Shown: positions 33,013 to 42,066, numbered from the stretch's first letter. The stretch: DNA of 64,000 nt from UBA5189 sp040389445 (GCA_040389445.1 JAZJZX010000007.1:227794-291793); one strand, 5' to 3'. Translations and numbers: made by a program. The notes: generated from the letters alone by a model not told the origin.

Positions 33013-34070
33013 GACGAGGCGCTGCCTCCGGCTGCACCCGCCACACCGGCACCCGCCACACCGGCACCCGCTGTACCGGTCCCCGCTGCCGGGACGCCGG
33101 CCGAGCGGCCCGCGGGGACGTCAGCCGCGCCACCGGCCGCTGCCAGGGCGCGCCGATTGACCCGTCGCCCGCGATCGCCCGGTCCGACCGCACCGTCGGG
33201 ACCACTGCCCATCCCGGCCTCGGGGGTCGGCGGACGATTGATCCGGATCCAGCGACCCGCGTCGGCGTCGTTGCCCATCAGGACGTCGGCGGCCATGATC
33301 GCCGACCGCACCTCGGCGGACAGGGGGTTGGTGATCGCCGAAGTCAGGCCGGACGCGATCGCCATCGGCAGGAACGCGGCGTTGATCCCCTCGCGATTCG
33401 GCAGCCCGAAGCTGACATTCGAGGCGCCGCAGGTGGAGTTGACGCCGAGTTCCTCGTTGAGGCGGCGGACCAGCCGGAACACCTGCTGACCGGCCGTTCG
33501 CATCGCGCCGATCGGCATGACCAGCGGGTCGACGACGATGTCGGAGCGCGGAATCCCGTGGTCGGCGGCACGCTCCACGATCCGCTTCGCGACGGCGAAT
33601 CGAACGTCCGGGTCCTCGCTGATCCCGGTGTCGTCGTTGGAGATCGCCACGACGGCCGCGCCGTACTTCCTGATCAGCGGCAGGACGCGCTCCATGCGCT
33701 CTTCCTCGCCGGTCACGCTGTTGACCAGGGCCTTGCCCCGGTATACCGCGAGCCCGGCTTCGAGTGCCTCGACGATCGAGGAATCGATGGACAGCGGGAC
33801 GTCGACGAGCGACTGGACCAGCTGGATCGTCCGCGCCAGGATCCCCGGCTCATCCGCGAGGGGAATGCCCGCGTTCACGTCGAGCATGTGGGCACCGGCC
33901 TCGACCTGGGCCAGCGCATCGCGCTCGACCCGGCTGAAGTCGCCGTTGCGCATCTCCTCGGCAAGGAGCTTCCGGCCGGTGGGATTGATCCGCTCGCCGA
34001 TCAGGACGAACGGCCGATCGAACCCGATGACCACCTCCCGCGTGGCGGATGAGACGACGGTGTGGGTCAT
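33009..34070 (-). CDS. methyltetrahydrofolate:corrinoid methyltransferase (pterin-binding, MtgA/AcsE-like)
   Basis: 353 aa with a DHPS/pterin-binding barrel: LIGERINPTGRK, HMLDVNAGIP, LSIDSSIVEALEAGL, KALVNSVTGEEERM and NVSFGLPNR are diagnostic of the MetH/AcsE/MtgA group. It would take the methyl group from the corrinoid protein to tetrahydrofolate. The last 65 residues are a Gly/Ala/Val-rich tail containing three imperfect VAGAG-type units, encoded by 15-bp DNA repeats near 33046-33085. ATG at 34070 overlaps the upstream stop. Confidence 0.92.
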   Translation of the reverse strand: MTHTVVSSATREVVIGFDRPFVLIGERINPTGRKLLAEEMRNGDFSRVERDALAQVEAGAHMLDVNAGIPLADEPGILARTIQLVQSLVDVPLSIDSSIVEALEAGLAVYRGKALVNSVTGEEERMERVLPLIRKYGAAVVAISNDDTGISEDPDVRFAVAKRIVERAADHGIPRSDIVVDPLVMPIGAMRTAGQQVFRLVRRLNEELGVNSTCGASNVSFGLPNREGINAAFLPMAIASGLTSAITNPLSAEVRSAIMAADVLMGNDADAGRWIRINRPPTPEAGMGSGPDGAVGPGDRGRRVNRRALAAAGGAADVPAGRSAGVPAAGTGTAGAGVAGAGVAGAAGGSASS

Positions 34071-34396
34071 GCGGGTTCGTCCTCGGATGGGGTCTTGTCG
34101 ATGTCCACGCCCCCGGCGGCAATGAGCCTCGCCAGGATTTCGCGGGTGTAGTGGCCTTCCAGTCTCGCGGCTTCGTCCCTCGCCACGGTCTCGAGGTCGT
34201 CGCCGCACGGCCGGCTCTCCCGGCGCCACTCCTCGATGTAGTCGCTCGCAGCGCGCTTGCCGGCCTGCATCGCAGCTCGATCGATGGCCACCTGGAATCG
34301 AGGATGGAGCACGATCTTGTGGGCGCGGCGGCCCTCCTTCGCCACGACCTGGGCCGGGATGTCGCGCCACCAGATCACCGTCAGCGTCGCGGGCAT
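34067..34396 (-). CDS. small conserved protein, PF13769 (virulence-factor domain) type
   Basis: 109 aa with LTVIWWRDIPAQV, the FQVAIDRAAMQAG helix and YIEEWRRESRPCG. These fit the family labelled virulence factor in Pfam, which from memory is found beside corrinoid methyltransferase genes in alphaproteobacteria. Its function is unknown; the fixed position suggests an auxiliary role in methyl transfer. Overlaps both neighbours by 1-4 nt. Confidence 0.8.
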   Translation of the reverse strand: MPATLTVIWWRDIPAQVVAKEGRRAHKIVLHPRFQVAIDRAAMQAGKRAASDYIEEWRRESRPCGDDLETVARDEAARLEGHYTREILARLIAAGGVDIDKTPSEDEPA

Positions 34397-35076
34397 CAGA
34401 GGGGCGCTCCCAGCTCGGCGAGCGCCGACGCCGACGCTTGACGTGGCGCCGCGCGAAGCCCCGCCATCGCCGGCGCCAGCTCGCCGTGGCCCGTGAATCG
34501 TCGCTCAAACCGAAGCCCAAGCCGCCGGGCGCCGCGCTGGGCCAGGGTCGTGAGCGCCGGATCGTCGGTCTGGGCGAGGTAGACGACCCGCGTGTAGTTG
34601 CCGAAGTACAGCGGCAGCAACTCGGGATGCCGGTCGAGGCCGAGGCCGCGAATCACGAGCCGCTCGAAGTTGCGAGCGAGGAAATCGGTCAGGTAGAAGG
34701 TCCCGGGTTCTTCGTCGGACAGGGCTGCAAAGGCCGCACGGCCCGCGTAGATCTCGTAGCAGTGCGCGCCTTCGAGGCGGGCCACGCCCTCCTCCTCGAG
34801 GACGCGATCGAGAAGACCGCCGGTCCCGCAGTCGGCATAGGCGACGAAGAGCTGGTCGCGGCCCGCGGCCCGCGCCATGCGGATCCGGGCACGCACCGCT
34901 TCGGGGATCCGCTCGGGACGGTTGTGGAGGGTCGCCGGCAGGCAGGTGAGATCAACCTCGGGGAGCCCGGCCGAGCGGGTCAGCGCCACGAGCTCCCGGG
35001 CGAGAGCACCGCATCCGATGACGAGCGGGCGCTGCCTCTGCCGGCTCGTCGCGCCGGCCTCAGGCGACCTGCGCAC
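34396..35076 (-). CDS. DUF1638 protein of corrinoid methyltransferase operons
   Basis: 226 aa from GTG 35076 (overlapping the corrinoid-protein stop by 17 nt); longer frames run deep into that gene. DUF1638 features are LVIGCGALARELVAL, LPATLHNRPERIP, FVAYADCGTGG and GTFYLTDFLARNFERLV. The conserved Cys, Asp and His residues hint at metal or cofactor binding. No activity is established to my knowledge; family members co-occur with MttB/MttC genes. Confidence 0.85.
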   Translation of the reverse strand: MRRSPEAGATSRQRQRPLVIGCGALARELVALTRSAGLPEVDLTCLPATLHNRPERIPEAVRARIRMARAAGRDQLFVAYADCGTGGLLDRVLEEEGVARLEGAHCYEIYAGRAAFAALSDEEPGTFYLTDFLARNFERLVIRGLGLDRHPELLPLYFGNYTRVVYLAQTDDPALTTLAQRGARRLGLRFERRFTGHGELAPAMAGLRAAPRQASASALAELGAPL

Positions 35077-35761
35077 GGCGTTCTTCGACCAGTCGCCGCG
35101 CCGTCTCGGACGCGACGGCGGCATCGCGACAATAGGCGTCGGCACCGACGGCCTTGCCGAACTCCTCGTTGAGCGGCGCGCCCCCGACCAGGACGATGTA
35201 GTCGTCCCGCATCCCGCGATCCTTGAGCGTCTGGATCACGACCTTCATGTACGGCATGGTCGTGGTCAGCAGCGCCGACATCCCGAGAATGTCCGGCTTG
35301 TGCAGCTCCAGCGCGGCGATGAACTTCTCGGCGTCCGTGTTGATGCCCAGGTCGTGGACTTCGAAACCGGCACCCTCGAGCATCATCGCCACGAGGTTCT
35401 TGCCGATGTCGTGGATATCACCCTTGACCGTACCGATCACGACCTTGCCGATCGGCTGGGCGCCGGTCTCGGCGAGAAGCGGACGAAGGATGGCCATCCC
35501 CGCCTTCATCGCATTTGCCGCCAGGAGGACCTCGGGAACGAACAAGATGCCGTCGCGAAAGTCGATGCCGACGATCCGCATGCCCTCCACGAGCGCCTCG
35601 TTGAGGACCTTGTCCGGACCCCAGCCGCGGCCCAGCAGCAAGTTCGTGCCCTGGATGATCTCGGCGGCCATGCCGTCATAGAGATCGTTGTGCATCTGTT
35701 CGACGAGTTCGCCGTCGGCGAGTCCGCCCAGATCGATGTCTGCGTAGCCGTCCTGTGCCAT
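35060..35761 (-). CDS. corrinoid (B12-binding) methyl carrier protein, MttC/MtbC-like
   Basis: 233 aa: an N-terminal helical cap (1-90) and a cobalamin Rossmann domain with the lower-ligand motif DxHxxG (Asp115, His117, Gly120) and later SALLTTTMPYM and VGGAPLNEEFG. It carries the methyl group between the MttB-like and pterin-binding methyltransferases. First gene of an operon running to 28002; the start was chosen at the ATG before the conserved cap, downstream of the IclR operator. Confidence 0.94.
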   Translation of the reverse strand: MAQDGYADIDLGGLADGELVEQMHNDLYDGMAAEIIQGTNLLLGRGWGPDKVLNEALVEGMRIVGIDFRDGILFVPEVLLAANAMKAGMAILRPLLAETGAQPIGKVVIGTVKGDIHDIGKNLVAMMLEGAGFEVHDLGINTDAEKFIAALELHKPDILGMSALLTTTMPYMKVVIQTLKDRGMRDDYIVLVGGAPLNEEFGKAVGADAYCRDAAVASETARRLVEERRAQVA

Positions 35762-35842
35762 CGAGTCGTCCTGGCTCCCGTGCGTCGCGGAAGTCCCGCG
35801 CTTCGCGATCGTGGTCGCCACCTCGGCCGCCGTCGAGGGGCG

Positions 35843-35894
35843 GTTCCATCGTGCGGGCGGTTCCACATCGTGGAACGATGCCGTATGATGGAAC
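35843..35894. promoter_or_regulatory. nested IclR-type operator between iclR and the corrinoid operon
   Basis: An inner perfect palindrome GTTCCAC-ATC-GTGGAAC (35860-35876) is nested inside outer arms GTTCCATC (35843-35850) and GATGGAAC (35887-35894), all centred on about 35868. TTCCA/TGGAA arms are typical of IclR-family sites. The location allows one regulator to control its own gene and the divergent methyltransferase operon. Confidence 0.75.
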
Positions 35895-35928
35895 AATTCG
35901 ATCGACAGCCTAGCCCACGGGGTGTCCA

Positions 35929-36675
35929 ATGTCCAGAGTCCAGAGCATCGAGCGAGCCTTTTCCGTGCTCGGCGCCCTCGCCGACGGACCCATCGGCGTG
36001 ACGGAGGTGGCCACCCGGGTGGGTCTTCCCAAGTCAACAGCCGCGCGGATGCTCGCCTCCCTGGAGCGCGAAGGCGCCGTGGAGCAGGTTCCGGGCGAGA
36101 CCCGCTACCGACTCGGTCCGCGGATCGCCACGCTGGCTTCGGGCCGTCCCGAGACGCGGGGCCTGGTGGCCATCGCCCACCCGGCACTCACGGAACTGGC
36201 CGCCGAAACGGGCGAAGCCGTGGGCCTGTCCGTCCCGGATGGCCGCACGGTCCACTACATCGACCAGGTCGATTCGCCCAATCCGGTGCAGGTCCGGGAC
36301 TGGACAGGATCACGGATTCCGATGCATGCGGTTTCCTCCGGGCAGGTCTTCCTGGCGTACTTCTCGCCATCCGCGCTCGCCCGATTCCTGGCCGCACCGC
36401 TCGAGGCGTTCACCCCCGCGACGCTGACGGACGCGGCCACGCTGCTGGAACGGCTGCGTGACGTGCGGCGCGACGGACATGCCTGGGTCCACGAGGAATT
36501 CGCCGAGGGCATCATTTCGGTGGCGGCCGGAATCGCCGGCTCCGACGGAGAGCTGATCGCGGCCGTGCATGTCCATGGACCGACCTACCGGTTCCCGGGG
36601 CCGGGTCGCGCCCCGGTCGTGGCCTCGGCGGTCACGGCCGCCGCGGCGAGGATCGGCGCGCGCCTCCGCGCGTAA
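35929..36675 (+). CDS. IclR-family transcriptional regulator
   Basis: 248 aa: winged HTH (RVQSIERAFSVLGALA ... GLPKSTAARMLASLE) followed by the IclR effector domain (HPALTELAAETGEAVGLSV, AEGIISVAAGI). Probably responds to a methylated-amine ligand or product and regulates the divergent corrinoid operon through the nested palindrome 35-86 nt upstream. The start immediately precedes the HTH. Confidence 0.93.
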   Translation: MSRVQSIERAFSVLGALADGPIGVTEVATRVGLPKSTAARMLASLEREGAVEQVPGETRYRLGPRIATLASGRPETRGLVAIAHPALTELAAETGEAVGLSVPDGRTVHYIDQVDSPNPVQVRDWTGSRIPMHAVSSGQVFLAYFSPSALARFLAAPLEAFTPATLTDAATLLERLRDVRRDGHAWVHEEFAEGIISVAAGIAGSDGELIAAVHVHGPTYRFPGPGRAPVVASAVTAAAARIGARLRA

Positions 36676-36736
36676 GCGGTCCATCGCCCGCGCGCACGGC
36701 GCCGCGCCGGCCCGGCGGGAGGAACTACATGAGGAA

Positions 36737-37447
36737 CTACATGCAGTGCAGGCCGCCGTCAACCTTGAGGTTTACGCCGTTCATCCCCTCGTTCTCGAGC
36801 AGGAAGACGGCTGCGCCGACGATGTCCTCCATCGTAGTCAAGCGACCCGTGGGGGTCCGTTTGACGGTCGCCTCGAGCGCCGCCTGCCGATTCTCCCAGT
36901 AGGGACTGTCACCGACAATGCCTGGATGGACGCAGTTCACCCGGTGCGGCCGGATCTCGTGCACAAGCGTCCGGACGATGCCCTCGATGCCCCCGTTGAC
37001 GGTGCTCACCGTGGTCGACCCAGGATACGGGAGGTCCTTCGCCTGCCCGCCGAACAACAGGAGCGAGGCGTCCGGGGTCAGCCGGTCCAGCAGAACGTGG
37101 ACGACCTCGGTGAAGCCGACGAGCTTGAGCGTCGCCAGTCGGATCGCCCGAAGGACGTCGTAGTCGGCAACCGTGTTCTGGTCACGGTCGATGGCGACGA
37201 GCGCAAGGCGCCGAACAGGCCCGACGCCCTCGAGCGCGGCTCGGATCGAGACGGGATCAGCGAGATCGAAGGTCAGCCCGGTTACCCTGCCGGGCAGGTC
37301 GGCCGCCCGGTCAACCGCCGCGTTGACGTTCGCCGCTGTCTGGCCGGTGAGGACGACGTCGTCCCCCGCGGATGCATAGTGCCGAACGATCTCGAATCCA
37401 ATGGCGCGTGTGCCGCCGACGACGACGATCGATCCCCGCTCCGTCAT
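36737..37447 (-). CDS. atypical SDR-family protein lacking the catalytic Tyr-Lys pair
   Basis: 236 aa with an SDR Rossmann fold (VVVGGTRAIGFEI at 8-20, DLADPVSIRAAL) and the usual C-terminal GAAVFLLENEGMNGVNLKVDGG. The positions normally filled by Tyr and Lys appear to be Thr146 and Val150, and the NNAG motif is replaced by ALVAIDR, so normal SDR chemistry is doubtful. It is last in the ABC-bicupin operon, overlapping the bicupin by ATGA. The stop region contains a 12-bp direct repeat (36719-36742). Confidence 0.85.
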   Translation of the reverse strand: MTERGSIVVVGGTRAIGFEIVRHYASAGDDVVLTGQTAANVNAAVDRAADLPGRVTGLTFDLADPVSIRAALEGVGPVRRLALVAIDRDQNTVADYDVLRAIRLATLKLVGFTEVVHVLLDRLTPDASLLLFGGQAKDLPYPGSTTVSTVNGGIEGIVRTLVHEIRPHRVNCVHPGIVGDSPYWENRQAALEATVKRTPTGRLTTMEDIVGAAVFLLENEGMNGVNLKVDGGLHCM

Positions 37448-38370
37448 GACCTACCTCCGGTTGTGGTGTGTTCCTGCTCGTAGCGTTCCCAGCTCCGGAC
37501 CCACCGGTACGAGTGCCGCGCCGGCGGCTGGGGTGCCTGTGTCTCGATCCATCGGACCCGTTCGGTCCCGACGTTGTAGAAGCCATGAACGGATCCCACG
37601 CTCGCGAACACGATGTCGCCGGCACGCAGCGTGTAATGCTTGCCGTCGAGCTCGGCCTCGATCTCACCGGCCAGGAAGAAGTACGCCTCCTCGAACGGGT
37701 GGTCGTGAGCCTGCGCAGCGCCGCCGAGCTCGTAATCAACCGTGAACATCGTCACGTGGTCTGCCCCGAAGCCGCGATCGACCAGCATCTTCACGGAGAT
37801 GCCGCTGTAGGCCAGGAGCGCCGTGTCCATCCCGGCCGGGGCGCGGCCTCGGGCCTCGTCCTTGATCCGAAGCGTCTCGAGTTGCGGCGGCGTCCCGTCG
37901 TAATGGCCGACCAGCCTGAGCGTCGGGTCTCCGAACGGCGGCCGTTGTGCGGCGGCGCTCATCGCTTTCAGGTCCTGTGCGGACTCGAAGAAGGTGTCGC
38001 GGCGACCCGAATCGGGCTCGACCCGGCGCGGGGAATTGAGCGACAGGAACCTGATCGGTGCGGCACTCGTGTTGCCGAGCGCATGGCGTAATGCCGTCGG
38101 GATGAGGGCGTAGTCACCGGTGACCAGCCGGTGGACGCGACCGCCCAGGTCGAGCAGCAGCTCTCCCTCCAGAACGTACAGCGCCTCCTCATAGGCATGG
38201 ACGTGGGGAGCGATCCAGCCACTGGGCGCCAGTGCTCCGACGGCGAGATCCGTATGGATGGCACCCTGGTCCGGACCGACGACGCGGAGCCGCGACAGTC
38301 CCGAGCTCGTCGCCGTCGCGGGTATCGGCGAGGCGGCAAACGACCAATCGACATGTCCGACGTAGTGCAT
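37444..38370 (-). CDS. bicupin protein, possible metalloenzyme
   Basis: 308 aa with two cupin barrels. The first has APHVHAYEEALYVLEGE and HALGN, the second QAHDHPFEEAYFFLAGEIE and VHGFYN, so both sites keep a His-x-His...Glu...His metal set. Two-domain cupins include (S)-ureidoglycine aminohydrolase and several dioxygenases; nothing here singles one out. Likely processes the compound imported by the neighbouring ABC transporter. Confidence 0.88.
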   Translation of the reverse strand: MHYVGHVDWSFAASPIPATATSSGLSRLRVVGPDQGAIHTDLAVGALAPSGWIAPHVHAYEEALYVLEGELLLDLGGRVHRLVTGDYALIPTALRHALGNTSAAPIRFLSLNSPRRVEPDSGRRDTFFESAQDLKAMSAAAQRPPFGDPTLRLVGHYDGTPPQLETLRIKDEARGRAPAGMDTALLAYSGISVKMLVDRGFGADHVTMFTVDYELGGAAQAHDHPFEEAYFFLAGEIEAELDGKHYTLRAGDIVFASVGSVHGFYNVGTERVRWIETQAPQPPARHSYRWVRSWERYEQEHTTTGGRS

Positions 38371-38462
38371 CTCGTTCCTCTTCGCCGGAGCACCCGTGGG
38401 CTCCGATGGGCCACCGATCGCGCGCCACGACCGCAGGTGGATATTCGGTTTCGACGTGACGC

Positions 38463-39446
38463 TCAGCTGAAGCGACGCGACCAGGCATCAATGCCGACGG
38501 CCAGCAGCAGGATCACGCCAAGCGTGATCTGCTGGTAGAAGGGGTCGAGTCCGAGCAGATTGAAGCCGTTCGCCACGAGCGCCACGAACAGGCAGCCGAT
38601 GACCGTACGGCGAATCGAGCCCTCGCCGCCCATGATGCTCGTCCCGCCGACGATGATCCCGGTCAGGACGGTGAAGGTCAGGAACGAGCCGCTCGAGGCC
38701 TGGGCACTGAGAACCCGGGAGGCATCAAGCACGCCGGCCATTGCCGCCGCAACACCGCTCAGGGCGAACGTGGCAACGCGAATGCTGTTCACGCGCACGC
38801 CACCAAGCCGAGCCGCCTCGGAGTTGCCACCCGTGGCGTAGACGTAGCGCCCGAACGTGGATCTGGAGAGCAGGATTCCGACCGAGATTGCGATGATGGC
38901 CATCATCCAGGCCGCACTCGTGATGCCGAAGATCCGCGTCGCGGCGAACTGCTGGAAGTCCGGATGATCGAACGCAACGACGAGGTTGCCCTTCGTCAGG
39001 ACCGCCCCGAAACCACTGACGACGAACGACATGGCGAGTGTTCCGATCAGCGCGTTGACTCGGAACCGGGTCACGATGAGGCCATTGATGAGCCCGACGA
39101 GGAGCCCGAGACCGAGGCCGGCGAGAATCCCGACCGGGCTGGAAACGGACGTAGCGACCTGGGCCGACACGGCGCCGGCCAGCCCGTAGATGGCCCCGAT
39201 CGAAAGGTCGATGCCACCGGCGATGAGGACCAGCGTGCCCGCCGAGGCGACGATGATGATGCCCGCCTGCTGATCAAGGATGTTGGTCAGGTTCTGGAAG
39301 CGGAAGAACGACGGGCTGATGATGCTCAGAGCCACGAACGTGAAGAGGAACGGGATGAGGATTCCCGTCTGTCGAATGACCAGCACGCGGCGAGCCAGCG
39401 TCATGAGGCGCGGGGGCAGCATCGGAACGCGGGGGTCGGCGGTCAT
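38463..39446 (-). CDS. ABC sugar-type importer permease (RbsC family)
   Basis: 327 aa with 8-10 transmembrane segments and the branched permease signature GGIDLSIGAIYGLAGAV, plus ATGGNSEAARLGGV and GIIVGGTSIMGGEGS. It forms the membrane channel for the substrate delivered by the lipoprotein encoded upstream. Overlaps the ATPase gene by ATGA. Confidence 0.94.
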   Translation of the reverse strand: MTADPRVPMLPPRLMTLARRVLVIRQTGILIPFLFTFVALSIISPSFFRFQNLTNILDQQAGIIIVASAGTLVLIAGGIDLSIGAIYGLAGAVSAQVATSVSSPVGILAGLGLGLLVGLINGLIVTRFRVNALIGTLAMSFVVSGFGAVLTKGNLVVAFDHPDFQQFAATRIFGITSAAWMMAIIAISVGILLSRSTFGRYVYATGGNSEAARLGGVRVNSIRVATFALSGVAAAMAGVLDASRVLSAQASSGSFLTFTVLTGIIVGGTSIMGGEGSIRRTVIGCLFVALVANGFNLLGLDPFYQQITLGVILLLAVGIDAWSRRFS

Positions 39447-40954
39447 GCCGCGTTTGCCGGGGCAGTGCCGAACGCCGCCGCGAGGATGTTCTCCTCGGTC
39501 ATCTCGGGACCCTCGAGTTCCGCGGTCACGCGGCCGAGGCGCATGACGACGACTCGGTGGGCCAGGCCGAGAATCTCCTCGATCTCGTTCGAGATGAGCA
39601 GGATGCCGACGCCTCGGGCGGCGATTTCGACGAGGAGTTGATAGAGATCGCGCTTGGCTCCGACGTCGACGCCGCGTGTCGGCTCGTCGGCGATCAGGAC
39701 GCTCGGCTGTGCCAGGAGCGCGCGGGCGAACATGAGCTTCTGCTGGTTGCCGCCGGAGAGCGCGGCCGCCGGAGCATCGAGGCGTTGGGTTCCGCTGACT
39801 CGGTCGAGGGCGACACCCACCTGTTCCCGTTCCGCCCCGCGTCGGACGAACCCGAGCCGGCCGAGCAGTGGCAGGGTGGTGAGGCTGACGTTCTCGCGCA
39901 CCGGACGCTGGAGCAGCAGGCCGTCGTCCTTGCGCGACTCGGGGATCATGGCGACGCCCGCCTTGAGCGATCCGGACGGGCTTCCCGGCAGGGGATGTGC
40001 GCCGGCGGCCATCCCCGCCGACGCGGCCGGCGCGGCGCCGTAGATCGCGCGAGCGAGCTCGGTTCGGCCGGCTCCAACGAGGCCCGCCAGCCCGACAATC
40101 TCCCCGGCCCGAACATTCAGCGAGACGCCGCGCACACCTGGGGCGCGAACATCGCTCACCGACAGGACGACCGATGCATCGGCCGGGGGTGGCTGCTTCT
40201 CGGGATACGCTCGTCCGGCGGCGCGCCCGAGCATAGCCGCGATCAGACTCGTCTCCGTCTCGGAGGCTGCCGGGTTGGTCTGGACCACCTTGCCGTCACG
40301 AAGGACGGTCACGGTATCGGCGAGCTCGAGCACTTCATTCAGGAAATGCGAAACCAGGATCACGGTGTGGCCCCGTCGTGCCAGTCCCCGGACGATCTCG
40401 TGGAGACGTTCGACCTCCTTGGCGGACAGGGCAGCCGATGGCTCGTCGAGGACGATGAGCTCGGCGTCGCGACCCAGAGCGCGCAGGATCTCGACCTGCT
40501 GTTGTTCGGCGATCGACAACCGCCCGACGAGGGCATTCGGGTGGAGATCGAATCCCGCCTCCAAGGCGAGCTGCTCAGTCTGCTCGAGCAGGCGGCCGCG
40601 ATCGATGAAGCCGCCGCGCTGGGGCTCCACCCCCAGAAAGACGTTCTGAGCGACGGTCAATTGGGGGACGAGAGCAACCTCCTGGGCAACGAGCGCGATG
40701 CCGCGCTCGAGGGCCGCTCGAGGTGAGCGGAACGACACCGGGGTTCCCCGGAGGACCAGTTGACCCTGATCCGGCGGGAAGACCCCGGCGACGATCTTTC
40801 CGAGGGTGGACTTGCCGGCACCGTTCTCGCCGACGAAGCCGTGGACTGATCCAGAACGAACCTCCACCGACACGTCATCGAGGGCTCGAGTTGCCCCGAA
40901 GGACTTCCCAAGGCCGCGAATGTCGAGGTGGACGTCCTGGGTCAATGCCACCAC
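39443..40954 (-). CDS. ABC sugar-type importer ATPase with two nucleotide-binding domains (RbsA/MglA family)
   Basis: 503 aa. The first domain has a full Walker A (GENGAGKST), LSIAEQQQVEI signature and LIVLDEPSAAL; the second has a degenerate Walker A-like region (GLVGAGRTEL) with LSGGNQQKL and LIADEPTRGVD, as usual in this family. Powers import with the adjacent permease and binding protein. Confidence 0.95.
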   Translation of the reverse strand: MVALTQDVHLDIRGLGKSFGATRALDDVSVEVRSGSVHGFVGENGAGKSTLGKIVAGVFPPDQGQLVLRGTPVSFRSPRAALERGIALVAQEVALVPQLTVAQNVFLGVEPQRGGFIDRGRLLEQTEQLALEAGFDLHPNALVGRLSIAEQQQVEILRALGRDAELIVLDEPSAALSAKEVERLHEIVRGLARRGHTVILVSHFLNEVLELADTVTVLRDGKVVQTNPAASETETSLIAAMLGRAAGRAYPEKQPPPADASVVLSVSDVRAPGVRGVSLNVRAGEIVGLAGLVGAGRTELARAIYGAAPAASAGMAAGAHPLPGSPSGSLKAGVAMIPESRKDDGLLLQRPVRENVSLTTLPLLGRLGFVRRGAEREQVGVALDRVSGTQRLDAPAAALSGGNQQKLMFARALLAQPSVLIADEPTRGVDVGAKRDLYQLLVEIAARGVGILLISNEIEEILGLAHRVVVMRLGRVTAELEGPEMTEENILAAAFGTAPANAA

Positions 40955-40989
40955 CCTGCTCCTGTTGAACTACTCCGCCGCGGTGCCGA

Positions 40990-42066
40990 TCAGCCCGGCC
41001 ATTCGGCAAGGCCGAGGAAGGTCGAGGCATTGGCCTTCGTCGCCACGCCATTGTCCGGGAGTGAGGCAAGCGGATCCTCGCCCGGGAACGGGGTTCCCGA
41101 CCGGATCGCCTTGATCAGCTGCTCCATGCCGATCCGCCCTTCGGTGGCCGGCATCTGGACGACGGTGCCGTAGCGCTCGCCGGCGAGGATGCCCTGGAAG
41201 GCGATGGCGCCACCGCCGTACCCGACGAGCAGGACCTTGTCCTTGAGGCCGGCCGCTGCGACGGCCTGCACGGCACCGGTGATCGCCTGGTCGGCGCTCA
41301 CGATGACCGAGATGTCGGGGTGAGCGGCCAGCATGTCCTGGGACGCCTTGAGGCCCAGGGCCGTCGTGTAGAACGACTCGCCCTCGGCCACGATCTTGAT
41401 CGCCGGGTTCACGGCCGTGGCCGTGTCAAAGGCGGTCTTGAGGGCGCCATCGAGCGCGGCCGCCTTGACCGACCAGATGTAGCCGACGTTGCAGGGGTTG
41501 GCATTCTTCTCGGCGCAGGCCGCCACGACCAGCTCACCGATCTTCCGACCGAGCTCGGACGGCACGAACACGACGTTGGTCATGAGCCCTTCGATCTGGG
41601 AATTGGCCGTCGTGTTGTCCGTGCCCAGGATCTGGTCGATGTTGCCGACCGCGATTCCGGCCGCGATGGCCGCCTTCGCGTCGGTCACGAGGCCCGCCCC
41701 ATAGAGCGGCTGGAGCAGGATCCCGTCGAACTTCCCGGAGGCGACGGCGTCCTGGAGCTGCTTCGTCTGGGCGGCCGGGTCGAGGTTCGCGTCGAAGACG
41801 GTGACCTTGGCGTTGCCGGCTGCCGCTGCTGCCTGCGCTGCCGCGAGCATCGGGGCGTCGTAGCTGTTGGCGACCGCGAACGAGAGGTAGGCGATCTCGA
41901 GCGTCTTGGGCTCGGGCGTCGGTCCGCTACCTGTTTCCACCGGTCCGGTCGTGGGTGCAGTGGTCGGTGTTGCCGTTCCGCTGCAGGCAGCAAGAACGAG
42001 GGTCATCGCGCCCAGAAGCGCAGCCGTGCGCTTCAGACCGGGACGACCAAAAGTCGGTGCGCGCAT
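40990..42066 (-). CDS. ABC importer substrate-binding lipoprotein (RbsB-like, periplasmic-binding type I)
   Basis: 358 aa, with a basic N-terminus, hydrophobic stretch and lipobox LAAC (Cys28), a Thr/Pro linker, then a type I binding-protein fold (LEIAYLSFAVANSYDAPML, ILLQPLYGAG, ISVIVSADQAITGAV). GAGG ribosome site. Despite the sugar-type family, ligands may be nucleosides, polyols or small amines. First gene of the importer operon, downstream of the XRE-cupin regulator. Confidence 0.93.
   Translation of the reverse strand: MRAPTFGRPGLKRTAALLGAMTLVLAACSGTATPTTAPTTGPVETGSGPTPEPKTLEIAYLSFAVANSYDAPMLAAAQAAAAAGNAKVTVFDANLDPAAQTKQLQDAVASGKFDGILLQPLYGAGLVTDAKAAIAAGIAVGNIDQILGTDNTTANSQIEGLMTNVVFVPSELGRKIGELVVAACAEKNANPCNVGYIWSVKAAALDGALKTAFDTATAVNPAIKIVAEGESFYTTALGLKASQDMLAAHPDISVIVSADQAITGAVQAVAAAGLKDKVLLVGYGGGAIAFQGILAGERYGTVVQMPATEGRIGMEQLIKAIRSGTPFPGEDPLASLPDNGVATKANASTFLGLAEWPG

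Noticed and set aside
36719..36742. Small direct repeat gaggaactacat as a regulatory element
   Set aside because: It straddles the stop codon of an SDR gene between convergent transcripts, so a simple slippage duplication is more likely.
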